A stretch of 5,301 nucleotides of DNA from Bifidobacterium breve. Its GTDB lineage: Bacteria > Actinomycetota > Actinomycetes > Mycobacteriales > Mycobacteriaceae. The notes under the pieces are model-generated. The model had not been told where the DNA came from and searched no databases. It was given only the letters and a program-made list of their open reading frames with translations. Shown here in pieces: positions 1-5,301 of the stretch (position 1 is the stretch's first letter; the number at the start of each line of letters is the position of its first letter). Location: NCBI GenBank assembly GCA_943331415.1, contig CALQLM010000123.1:1-5301 (forward strand), read 5' to 3'. Made by a program: the position numbers and the translations under genes.

Positions 1-1534
1 GCCGTCGGCGGCCAACGGCTCGCACGGTCGGCCCAGTAAGCCCGTGGTGGTGAAATCCTCTGAGCGCGGTGAGTTCATTCTCGATCACGGCGCGGTCGTG
101 GTCACCGGGATCACCTCATGCACCAACACCTCCAACCCGTCGGTGATGCTCGGCGCGGCACTGCTGGCCAAAAAGGCCGTCGAGAAGGGGCTGACCACCA
201 AGCCATGGGTCAAGACCAATATGGCGCCCGGATCACAGGTCGTGACCGACTACTACAACAAAGCCGGCCTGTGGCCCTACCTGGAGAAGCTCGGCTATTA
301 CTTGGGCGGCTACGGGTGCACCACCTGTATCGGTAACACCGGCCCATTGGCCCCGGAGATCTCGAAGGCGATCAACGACAACGACCTGTCGGTGACGGCG
401 GTGCTGTCCGGTAACCGCAACTTCGAGGGCCGTATCTCCCCCGACGTGAAGATGAACTATCTGGCCTCACCGCCGTTGGTGATCGCCTACGGCATCGCCG
501 GCACCATGGACTTCGATTTCGAATCCGACCCCCTGGGCACGGACACGCACGGCAACAAGGTGTTCTTGAAGGACATCTGGCCGTCACAGAAGGAGATTGA
601 CGACACGATCGCATCCTCGATTAACCGCGAGATGTTCACCAGCAGCTACGCGGACGTGTTCACCGGCGACGAGCGCTGGCGCAACCTGCCCACACCGTCG
701 GGCAACACCTTCGCCTGGGATCCAAAGTCCACCTACGTCCGCAAACCACCGTATTTCGACGGAATGCCGGCCCATCCGCAGCCTGTCAACGACATCAAGG
801 GTGCGAGAGTTCTTGCGTTGCTGGGCGATTCGGTGACCACCGACCACATCTCACCGGCGGGCAGTATCAAGAAGGGCACGCCGGCGGCGCAATACCTGGA
901 AGCCAACGGAGTCAAGCCGGCTGATTTCAATTCGCTGGGCTCACGGCGCGGCAACCATGAGGTGATGATCCGCGGAACATTCGCCAACATCCGACTCAGC
1001 AACCAGGTGCTCGCCGGTTTGGGAGAGGTGCCCGCGGGTGGCTACACCCGCGACTTCACCCAGGACGGCGGACCACAGGCGTTCATCTATGACGCCGCGC
1101 AGAACTACGCGGCGAAAAAAATCCCCCTGGTGGTGCTCGGCGGCAAGGAGTACGGCTCAGGGTCCTCGCGCGACTGGGCGGCCAAGGGCACCAGCCTGCT
1201 GGGTGTGCGCGCGGTGATCACCGAGTCATTCGAGCGTATCCACCGCTCGAATCTCATTGGCATGGGAGTCATTCCGCTGCAGTTCCCCGCCGGTGAGTCG
1301 GCGAAGTCGCTGAAACTCGACGGCACCGAGGTCTATGACATCACCGGCATCGAGGATCTGAATGCCGGCAAGACCCCGAAGACCGTTCACGTCAAGGCGG
1401 TCAAGGCCGATGGCAGCGCTGTGGAGTTCGATGCCGTCGTACGCATCGACACCCCCGGCGAGGCTGATTACTACCGCAACGGTGGGATCCTGCAGTACGT
1501 GCTGCGCAATATGCTGCGGGCAAGCGCGAGCTAA
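1..1534 (+). CDS. acn: Aconitate hydratase (aconitase A), C-terminal part, 5' truncated by window edge
   Basis: Aconitase isomerises citrate to isocitrate through cis-aconitate in the cytoplasmic TCA cycle, using a [4Fe-4S] cluster. The reading frame is open from base 2 with no stop upstream, so the GTG at 44 is internal. About 510 residues are visible, roughly the C-terminal 55% of a family member of about 940 residues. The three cluster cysteines are present: Cys at 119 in SCTNTSNP, and Cys at 317 and 326 in [12 protein letters not shown]. The SGNRNFEGR motif supplies the substrate-binding arginines (codons 416 and 431). [13 protein letters not shown] near 825-860 begins the swivelling C-terminal domain. 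[13 protein letters not shown] at 1151-1189 carries the catalytic Ser (codon 1163) and the substrate Arg (codon 1169). The gene ends at TAA 1532-1534, and all visible active-site elements are intact. It is the IRP1/AcnA type, not AcnB. An acnR-like TetR gene, which follows acn in M. tuberculosis, is missing here. Family assignment is very secure. Confidence 0.98.
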   Translation, partial: PSAANGSHGRPSKPVVVKSSERGEFILDHGAVVVTGITSCTNTSNPSVMLGAALLAKKAVEKGLTTKPWVKTNMAPGSQVVTDYYNKAGLWPYLEKLGYYLGGYGCTTCIGNTGPLAPEISKAINDNDLSVTAVLSGNRNFEGRISPDVKMNYLASPPLVIAYGIAGTMDFDFESDPLGTDTHGNKVFLKDIWPSQKEIDDTIASSINREMFTSSYADVFTGDERWRNLPTPSGNTFAWDPKSTYVRKPPYFDGMPAHPQPVNDIKGARVLALLGDSVTTDHISPAGSIKKGTPAAQYLEANGVKPADFNSLGSRRGNHEVMIRGTFANIRLSNQVLAGLGEVPAGGYTRDFTQDGGPQAFIYDAAQNYAAKKIPLVVLGGKEYGSGSSRDWAAKGTSLLGVRAVITESFERIHRSNLIGMGVIPLQFPAGESAKSLKLDGTEVYDITGIEDLNAGKTPKTVHVKAVKADGSAVEFDAVVRIDTPGEADYYRNGGILQYVLRNMLRASAS

Positions 1535-1543
1535 CGGCCCCTG

Positions 1544-3172
1544 TCAGGCGAGCTCGATCAGGCTCGAGTACTCCTCAGACCAGTAATCCTCGGTGCCGTC
1601 GGGCAGCAGGACTACCCGCTGGGGTTCGAGTGCCTCGGCTGCGCCGGGATCATGGGTGACCAGAACCACCGCGCCCAGGTAGCTGCGCAATGCGTCGAGC
1701 ACCTGCTCACGCGAGGCCGGATCGAGGTTATTGGTCGGTTCGTCGAGGAGCAGCACATTGGCCGTGGAGGCCACCAGTCCCGCCAGCGCAAGGCGGGTCT
1801 TCTCGCCACCGGACAACGTCCCGGCCTGCTGGTCGAGTTGCGGTCCGATGAACATGAAGGCGCCGAGCAGACTGCGCAACTCCTGCTCGCCGGTGTCGGG
1901 CGCGGCGTGGCGAATGTTCTCCCACACGGTTGCGGCCGGGTCGAGGGTGTCGTGTTCCTGCGCGAAGTAGCCGATCTTGAGGCCGTGTCCCGGTTCGATG
2001 TGCCCCGAGTCCATAGGCTCGGCGCCGGCGATCAACCGCAGCAGGGTGGTCTTGCCCGCGCCATTGAGTCCCAGCACCACCACCCGGGACCCGCGGTCGA
2101 TGGCCAGATCGACCCCGCTGAAAACCTCCAGTGAGCCGTAGTTCTTCGTCAGGCCCTTGATCACGAGCGGAGTGCGGCCGCACGGCGCAGGGTTCGGAAA
2201 CCGGATCTTGGCCACCTTGTCAGCCACCCGCTCATCGTCGAGGGCGGACATCATGCGTTCGGCGCGACGCAGCATATTCTGCGCAGCAACGGCTTTGGTG
2301 GCCTTGGCTCCCATCTTGGCGGCCTGGGTCCGTAACGCGGACGCTTTCTTCTCCGCGTTGGCGCGTTCGCGACGACGCCGTTGCTCATCGGTGGCCCGCG
2401 CGTCCAGGTATTTCTGCCAGCTCATGTTGTACACATCGGCTTCGCCGCGCACCGCGTCGAGGAACCACACCCGGTTCACGACATCGGCAAGTAACTCGAC
2501 GTTGTGGCTGATGATCACCAGTCCGCCGGTGTGTGCCTTGAGGAAGTCGCGAAGCCAGCCGATGGAGTCAGCGTCCAGGTGGTTGGTGGGCTCGTCGAGG
2601 AGCAGTGTCATCGCGGATCCGGCGCCGGAGTCGCTGGCAGCGAACAGAATTCGGGCCAGCTCGACCCGGCGGCGCTGGCCGCCGGACAGCGTGCGCAACG
2701 ACTGGGTGAGGACCCGTTCGGCCAGACCAAGGCTGGCGCAGATCCGACCTGCCTCACTTTCGGCCGCATAGCCACCAAGCGCGGCGAAACGTTCCTCGAG
2801 GTTGCCGTAGCGGCGGATGGCCTTGTCGCGTTCGGTGTCATCGACCACCTCGGCCATCAGAACCTGTTGCTTCTCCAAGTCGGCCAGCAGGGTGTCCAGC
2901 CCGCGCGCGGACAGCACCCGGTCGCGAGCCAGGACATCCAAATCGCCCTCGCGCGGATCCTGCGGCAGATAACCGACCTCACCGGTATTGACCACGGACC
3001 CGGCATAGGGCTGGCTCTCCCCCGCCAGGATCCGCATAGTGGTCGTCTTGCCGGCACCATTGCGTCCCACCAGTCCGATGCGGTCACCGGGCTGGATTCG
3101 CAGTGCCGGTCCTTCTGCGAGCAGCAGGGTGCGCGCCCCGGCGCGGACCTCAAGGTCCGTAGCGGTGATCAT
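1544..3172 (-). CDS. ABC-F family ATPase with two ABC domains (Rv1473-like), annotated in relatives as macrolide-resistance-type
   Basis: This 542-residue soluble protein has two ATP-binding cassettes and no membrane segments, the layout of the ABC-F family. These proteins act on ribosomes, either as translation factors (EttA-like) or in antibiotic ribosome protection; they do not transport. Cassette 1 shows Walker A GRNGAGKT (36-43), Q-loop Gln71, signature LSGGQ (162-166), Walker B TLLLDEP (189-195, Glu194) and switch His223. Cassette 2 shows Walker A GLNGAGKTT (368-376), Gln405, LSGGE (453-457), VLLLDEP (473-479, Glu478) and His507. Both sites look catalytically complete. The stretch around 240-335 between them is Arg/Lys/Ala rich, as expected for the ribosome-contacting inter-domain linker, and includes a highly basic helix near 264-300. 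Length agrees with my recollection of M. tuberculosis Rv1473 (542 aa). The ATG at 3172 is supported by a GAGGAG ribosome site. It is last in the minus-strand run, 38 nt after echA12. The older label 'macrolide transporter ATP-binding protein' is misleading; whether it gives drug tolerance cannot be read from the sequence. Confidence 0.93.
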   Translation of the reverse strand: MITATDLEVRAGARTLLLAEGPALRIQPGDRIGLVGRNGAGKTTTMRILAGESQPYAGSVVNTGEVGYLPQDPREGDLDVLARDRVLSARGLDTLLADLEKQQVLMAEVVDDTERDKAIRRYGNLEERFAALGGYAAESEAGRICASLGLAERVLTQSLRTLSGGQRRRVELARILFAASDSGAGSAMTLLLDEPTNHLDADSIGWLRDFLKAHTGGLVIISHNVELLADVVNRVWFLDAVRGEADVYNMSWQKYLDARATDEQRRRRERANAEKKASALRTQAAKMGAKATKAVAAQNMLRRAERMMSALDDERVADKVAKIRFPNPAPCGRTPLVIKGLTKNYGSLEVFSGVDLAIDRGSRVVVLGLNGAGKTTLLRLIAGAEPMDSGHIEPGHGLKIGYFAQEHDTLDPAATVWENIRHAAPDTGEQELRSLLGAFMFIGPQLDQQAGTLSGGEKTRLALAGLVASTANVLLLDEPTNNLDPASREQVLDALRSYLGAVVLVTHDPGAAEALEPQRVVLLPDGTEDYWSEEYSSLIELA

Positions 3173-3183
3173 TGGCGCCGTAT

Positions 3184-3189
3184 CTCCTC
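3184..3189 (-). promoter_or_regulatory. Ribosome binding site of the ABC-F gene
   Basis: GAGGAG on the minus strand, 11 nt upstream of the ATG at 3172, in the 38-nt gap after echA12. The spacing is slightly long but the match to the anti-Shine-Dalgarno sequence is good, and it supports this start codon. Confidence 0.75.
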
Positions 3190-3210
3190 TGCGGCCCGGG
3201 GTGCGGTGGG

Positions 3211-4032
3211 CTACTTGTCGTCGGTGAAGACCGGGGGGCGCTGCTGTGCGCGCGCGGCAACCGCCTCTTCAAAATTAGCGGTGAGCAGGCGCACATAGAG
3301 TTGCCCAAGGCCCTCGGCCTGCATATGTCCCTCCAGGGTACCGGCGTCCAGCCCGGTCCACAGCGTCCGCTTGGTCAGCTCGGTGCCCGGTCTGGAGAAC
3401 CCGACGATCCGCTCGGCCATCTCAAAGCAGGTCGGCAGCAACTCCGACCCGGGCACCTGCCGGGACACCAGTCCGATGCGTTCGGCCTCGGCGGCGTCGA
3501 CATCTCGGCCGGTGAGCATGATCTCGAAGGCCCGTGATGAGCCGATCGCCCTGGGCAGCAGGTAGCTCAGCCCCAGCTCGCTGGCGGTCAGGCCATTGTT
3601 GATACCGGCAGCCCGGAAGTAGGCGGCATCGGAGGCCACTCGGATATCGGCCGCCAACGCCAGGCACAGACCGCCACCGATTGCCGCGCCGTTGACTGCG
3701 GCGATGATCGGCTGATGCAGGCGGCGCATGGCCAGAATCACCTCGTCGAGGACCTCCATGGACCGCAGCGCGTAGGTCGGACGGGTGAGCCCGTCGACGT
3801 GCGGAACCGATCCGGCCGACTTGTGGTCGGCGCCCGAGGAGAATCCCCTGCCTGATCCCGTCAACACGACCACACGCACGTCATTGTCGTTGTGGAGTTC
3901 GGCCAGCAGGTCTTTGAGCGGCACCATGATGTCGAAGGCCATGGAGTTCATCCGCTCCGGCCGATTCAGGGTGATCAGCGCCACATGAGGGCGGGGCCGG
4001 TCAAGAAGCACAAAGCCTGAGTCATGGTTCAC
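3211..4032 (-). CDS. echA12: Crotonase (enoyl-CoA hydratase/isomerase) superfamily protein EchA12
   Basis: A 273-residue crotonase-fold protein expected to bind an acyl-CoA thioester in the cytoplasm. The oxyanion-hole segments are visible: GADHKSA (67-73) and NGAAIGGG (114-121). The central blocks LNRPERMNSMAFD (22-34) and ITLNR-to-SELGLSYLLPR match M. tuberculosis EchA12 closely as I remember it. Aligned by eye to rat mitochondrial enoyl-CoA hydratase, the two catalytic glutamates (Glu144, Glu164) fall on Cys123 and Gly143, so ordinary hydratase chemistry is doubtful. Glu152, in ASELG, is the nearest acidic residue and sits near where dienoyl-CoA isomerase has its Asp. The start is a GTG at 4032; an in-frame TAG lies four codons upstream (4042-4044), so it cannot extend far, while GTG at codon 8 is a possible alternative. 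The M. tuberculosis protein is about 12 residues longer at the N-terminus. No clear Shine-Dalgarno precedes it, and a hairpin covers the start. It lies 32 nt after trx. Real substrate unknown. Confidence 0.94.
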   Translation of the reverse strand: MNHDSGFVLLDRPRPHVALITLNRPERMNSMAFDIMVPLKDLLAELHNDNDVRVVVLTGSGRGFSSGADHKSAGSVPHVDGLTRPTYALRSMEVLDEVILAMRRLHQPIIAAVNGAAIGGGLCLALAADIRVASDAAYFRAAGINNGLTASELGLSYLLPRAIGSSRAFEIMLTGRDVDAAEAERIGLVSRQVPGSELLPTCFEMAERIVGFSRPGTELTKRTLWTGLDAGTLEGHMQAEGLGQLYVRLLTANFEEAVAARAQQRPPVFTDDK

Positions 4033-4057
4033 CAGTGCACGCTATCGCGTGCCCGGC
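4031..4057 (-). promoter_or_regulatory. Putative RNA hairpin covering the echA12 start codon
   Basis: In the mRNA sense (minus strand) GCACGC (4052-4047) pairs perfectly with GCGTGC (4042-4037) across a GATA tetraloop. The stem continues outward as CCGG (4056-4053) with CTGG (4035-4032), past a single bulged A at 4036, including one G-U pair; a further G-U (4057 with 4031) is possible. The 3' arm includes the first base or two of the GTG start. There is no following U-tract, so it is not a terminator. The pairing is visible directly; any regulatory role is inference. Confidence 0.45.
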
Positions 4058-4064
4058 TGCGAGG

Positions 4065-4430
4065 TCAGAGGTCGGTGACCGGCGGCGCTTCAGCGGCCGC
4101 CGCATCGAGGTCGAATTCGCGGATCTGCGTAATGAGGTCGTCGAGCGCCGCCGGCGGCAACGCACCGGCCTGATTGAACACCAGGTGGCCCTTCTTGAAC
4201 GCCATCAGAGTCGGGATGGCACGGATTTCAGCCGCCGCGGCGAGCTGCTCCTGGGCCTCGGTGTCGACCTTGCCGAACACGATGTCGGGGTGCTGCTCGG
4301 ACGCTTTGGTAAAGGTCGGCGCGAAGGCGCGGCAGGGACCGCACCAGGTAGCCCAGAAGTCGACCAGCACGATGTCATTGCCGGCGATGGTGTCATTGAA
4401 GTCGTGTTCGGTGAGGTCTCGGGTAGCCAT
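4065..4430 (-). CDS. trxB1: Thioredoxin (TrxB1/Rv1471-like)
   Basis: A 121-residue single-domain thioredoxin, a cytoplasmic disulfide reductant normally recycled by thioredoxin reductase. The active site is WCGPC (29-33, Cys30 and Cys33) in the context LVDFWATWCGPC, and the cis-proline loop is AIPTL with Pro73. A conserved Asp24 lies in VLVDFW, equivalent to the buried Asp of thioredoxins. No signal peptide is present. Residues 105-121 form an acidic, Ala/Pro-rich tail beyond the usual fold end, probably disordered. The ATG at 4430 was chosen because it gives the canonical N-terminus (MATRDLT); the open frame continues upstream to 4625 but through sufT on the same strand, giving no thioredoxin-like sequence. 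No strong ribosome site is seen. In M. tuberculosis the ortholog is called trxB1, which is a thioredoxin despite sharing a stem with the reductase symbol trxB. It follows sufT by 43 nt and precedes echA12 by 32 nt, so co-transcription is likely. Confidence 0.95.
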   Translation of the reverse strand: MATRDLTEHDFNDTIAGNDIVLVDFWATWCGPCRAFAPTFTKASEQHPDIVFGKVDTEAQEQLAAAAEIRAIPTLMAFKKGHLVFNQAGALPPAALDDLITQIREFDLDAAAAEAPPVTDL

Positions 4431-4473
4431 GACAATCGCAACGCCTGACGGTTCGGCTATGTTCCCGGGGCGG

Positions 4474-4815
4474 CTAGACCGTGAAGCCCAGAGCGCGCAG
4501 TTGTTCGCGGCCGTCATCGGTGATCTTGTCCGGCCCCCACGGCGGATTCCACACCCAGTTGATCTTGATCTCACTGACCAGACCCGCACCCACCAGTGCA
4601 TTGAGGACCTGGTCTTCGATGACATCGGTCAGCGGACAGGCAGCTGACGTCAGCGTCATATCCACCAGCGCGACGGTGCCCGTCTCGCTCTTCTCGACGT
4701 TGAGTCCGTACAGCAGGCCAAGATCCACGACGTTGATGCCGAGTTCGGGGTCGACCACGTCACGCATGGCCTCCTCCATATCGGCCAATAACTCCTCAGA
4801 GGCTGTATCGGTCAT
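4474..4815 (-). CDS. sufT: SufT-type Fe-S assembly factor (DUF59/MIP18 family)
   Basis: A 113-residue MIP18 (DUF59) domain protein, related to metal-sulfur cluster assembly factors such as PaaD. SufT helps mature Fe-S proteins downstream of the SUF scaffold; in M. tuberculosis and Staphylococcus it has been tied to the activity of clients such as aconitase. Visible motifs are VVDPELGINVVDLGLLYG (20-37) with the conserved Asp-Pro-Glu at 22-24, TSAACPL (56-62) with the single cysteine Cys60, and the C-terminal WVWNPPWGPDKIT (87-99). It is nearly identical in layout to M. tuberculosis Rv1466. The ATG at 4815 is preceded by a perfect AGGAGG and overlaps the sufU stop as ATGA, which argues for translational coupling; the longer open frame to 4908 runs through sufU and is rejected. 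In M. tuberculosis fadE15, a PE_PGRS gene, ctpD and trxA follow; here trx follows directly. Confidence 0.96.
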   Translation of the reverse strand: MTDTASEELLADMEEAMRDVVDPELGINVVDLGLLYGLNVEKSETGTVALVDMTLTSAACPLTDVIEDQVLNALVGAGLVSEIKINWVWNPPWGPDKITDDGREQLRALGFTV

Positions 4816-5291
4816 GGTTCCTCCTGCAAATCGGGGTGACATGCACCCGTTGATGCCGCCGCCTCCGCGACCGCGGCCTTGAACGCAAGCCAACCCAGCA
4901 GGGCGCATTTCACCCGGGCCGGATATTTCGAGACCCCGGCGAAGGCGATACCGTCGCCGAGCACATCCTCGTCGCCGGCGACGGTGCCGCGGGAAGACAC
5001 CATATCGGTGAACGCGGCCACGATCGCCAGGCTATCCGGCACCGTCCGGTCGATCACCAGGTCGGCTAGCACCGAGGTGGCGGCCTGACTGATCGAACAC
5101 CCCTGTCCGTCATAGGAGACGTCAGTGACCCGTTGCCCGTCGTCAGAGAGCGCCACCCGCAACCTCACCTCGTCCCCACAGGTCGGGTTGACGTGGAACA
5201 CCTCGGCGCCGAAGGGTTCGCGCAATCCCCGGTGGTGCGGATGTTTGTAGTGATCGAGGATCACATCCTGGTACATCTGCTCGAGACGCAT
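4812..5291 (-). CDS. sufU: SufU, zinc-dependent sulfurtransferase / Fe-S assembly protein
   Basis: A 159-residue IscU/SufU-like protein. In the Gram-positive SUF pathway, SufU accepts persulfide sulfur from the cysteine desulfurase SufS and hands it to the SufBCD scaffold. The ligand set known for Bacillus SufU is complete: Cys38 and Asp40 in NPTCGDEV (35-42), Cys65 in GQGCSIS (62-68), and Cys129 in RVKCALLGW (126-134). The insertion between the second and third cysteines, typical of SufU versus IscU, is present (about 85-118). The N-terminal LEQMYQDVILDHYKHP and GDEDVLGDGIAFAGV blocks match M. tuberculosis Rv1465. The C-tail holds one extra cysteine, Cys151, outside the conserved core. The stop TGA overlaps the sufT ATG by 4 nt. 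The start ATG at 5291 is only 10 bases from the window edge; the frame stays open upstream, so a slightly earlier start outside the window cannot be excluded. Confidence 0.95.
   Translation of the reverse strand: MRLEQMYQDVILDHYKHPHHRGLREPFGAEVFHVNPTCGDEVRLRVALSDDGQRVTDVSYDGQGCSISQAATSVLADLVIDRTVPDSLAIVAAFTDMVSSRGTVAGDEDVLGDGIAFAGVSKYPARVKCALLGWLAFKAAVAEAAASTGACHPDLQEEP
4820..4825 (-). promoter_or_regulatory. Ribosome binding site of sufT, inside the sufU 3' end
   Basis: A perfect AGGAGG on the minus strand, 4 nt before the ATG at 4815. It is embedded in the last codons of sufU, where GAGGAA encodes the Glu-Glu of its C-terminus. It decides the sufT start in favour of 4815. Confidence 0.85.
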
Positions 5292-5301
5292 CAGGCGAAG
5301 A
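5291..5301 (-). CDS. Possible last codons of sufS (cysteine desulfurase), cut by window edge
   Basis: On the minus strand a TGA at 5293-5291 overlaps the sufU ATG as TGATG, preceded in that frame by codons for Phe-Ala. In M. tuberculosis the gene immediately upstream of sufU is the SufS-type desulfurase, so this would fit its end with a one-base overlap. Only 11 bases are visible, so this rests on gene order rather than on protein sequence. Confidence 0.3.

Noticed and set aside
44..46. GTG as a start codon for the acn frame
   Set aside because: The frame is open to the window edge and the protein would lack the N-terminal half of aconitase; it is an internal valine.
1549..1566. CGAGC/GCTCG dyad near the acn and ABC-F ends, considered as a terminator
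   Set aside because: Only a 5-bp stem with an 8-nt loop, no T-run on either strand, and it lies inside the ABC-F coding end.
2504..3298. Long open frame (264 codons) on the + strand opposite the ABC-F gene, and a similar 204-codon one at 2157-2771
   Set aside because: Both lie antisense to a strongly conserved two-cassette ATPase, show no recognisable domain, and are the expected by-product of high GC at third codon positions.
4431..4473. Possible separate promoter for trx-echA12-ABC-F in the sufT-trx gap
   Set aside because: No convincing -35/-10 pair could be recognised in the 43 bp; a promoter inside sufT cannot be excluded but is not supported by eye.
4431..4625. 65-residue N-terminal extension of the thioredoxin frame
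   Set aside because: It runs through sufT in another frame, is Arg/Ser-rich without similarity to thioredoxin, and the ATG at 4430 gives the canonical N-terminus.
4816..4908. 31-residue N-terminal extension of the SufT frame
   Set aside because: It overlaps the sufU coding end; the ATG at 4815 has a perfect ribosome site and an ATGA junction.

Overview
This is a compact, high-GC actinobacterial chromosome segment that I read as mycobacterial (Mycobacterium sensu lato). The protein sequences and gene order match what I recall of the M. tuberculosis Rv1465-Rv1475c region (sufU, sufT, trxB1, echA12, Rv1473, acn), although several genes found in that species are absent here. The species cannot be fixed from the window. 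A fast-growing or abscessus/chelonae-type lineage is a guess based on the simpler gene content.

Layout: the left third (1-1534, + strand) is the C-terminal part of aconitase (acn), cut by the window edge. The rest (1544-5301) is a run of minus-strand genes. Read in the direction of transcription, from right to left, they are: possibly the last codons of sufS, then sufU, sufT, a small thioredoxin (trxB1-like), the crotonase echA12, and a duplicated-ATPase ABC-F protein (Rv1473-like). The ABC-F gene and acn converge tail to tail with 9 bp between their stop codons. Minus-strand spacings are a 4-nt overlap (sufU/sufT) and gaps of 43, 32 and 38 nt, so the run could be one transcript continuing from the suf genes upstream. 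There is no non-coding stretch longer than about 45 bp, and I saw no RNA gene, mobile element, CRISPR array or convincing terminator.

How the genes relate: SufU and SufT belong to the SUF iron-sulfur cluster assembly pathway. Aconitase, on the opposite strand, is a classic [4Fe-4S] enzyme, so client and assembly machinery lie within 3 kb of each other. Thioredoxin adds thiol-redox function. EchA12 is a crotonase fold that appears to lack both canonical hydratase glutamates, and the ABC-F protein is a soluble ribosome-associated type of ATPase rather than a transporter.

I do not see a clearly new biological system. The items most worth a second look are a hairpin that would cover the echA12 start codon, the missing catalytic residues of EchA12, the shortened gene order, and the absence of an acnR-type regulator downstream of acn.
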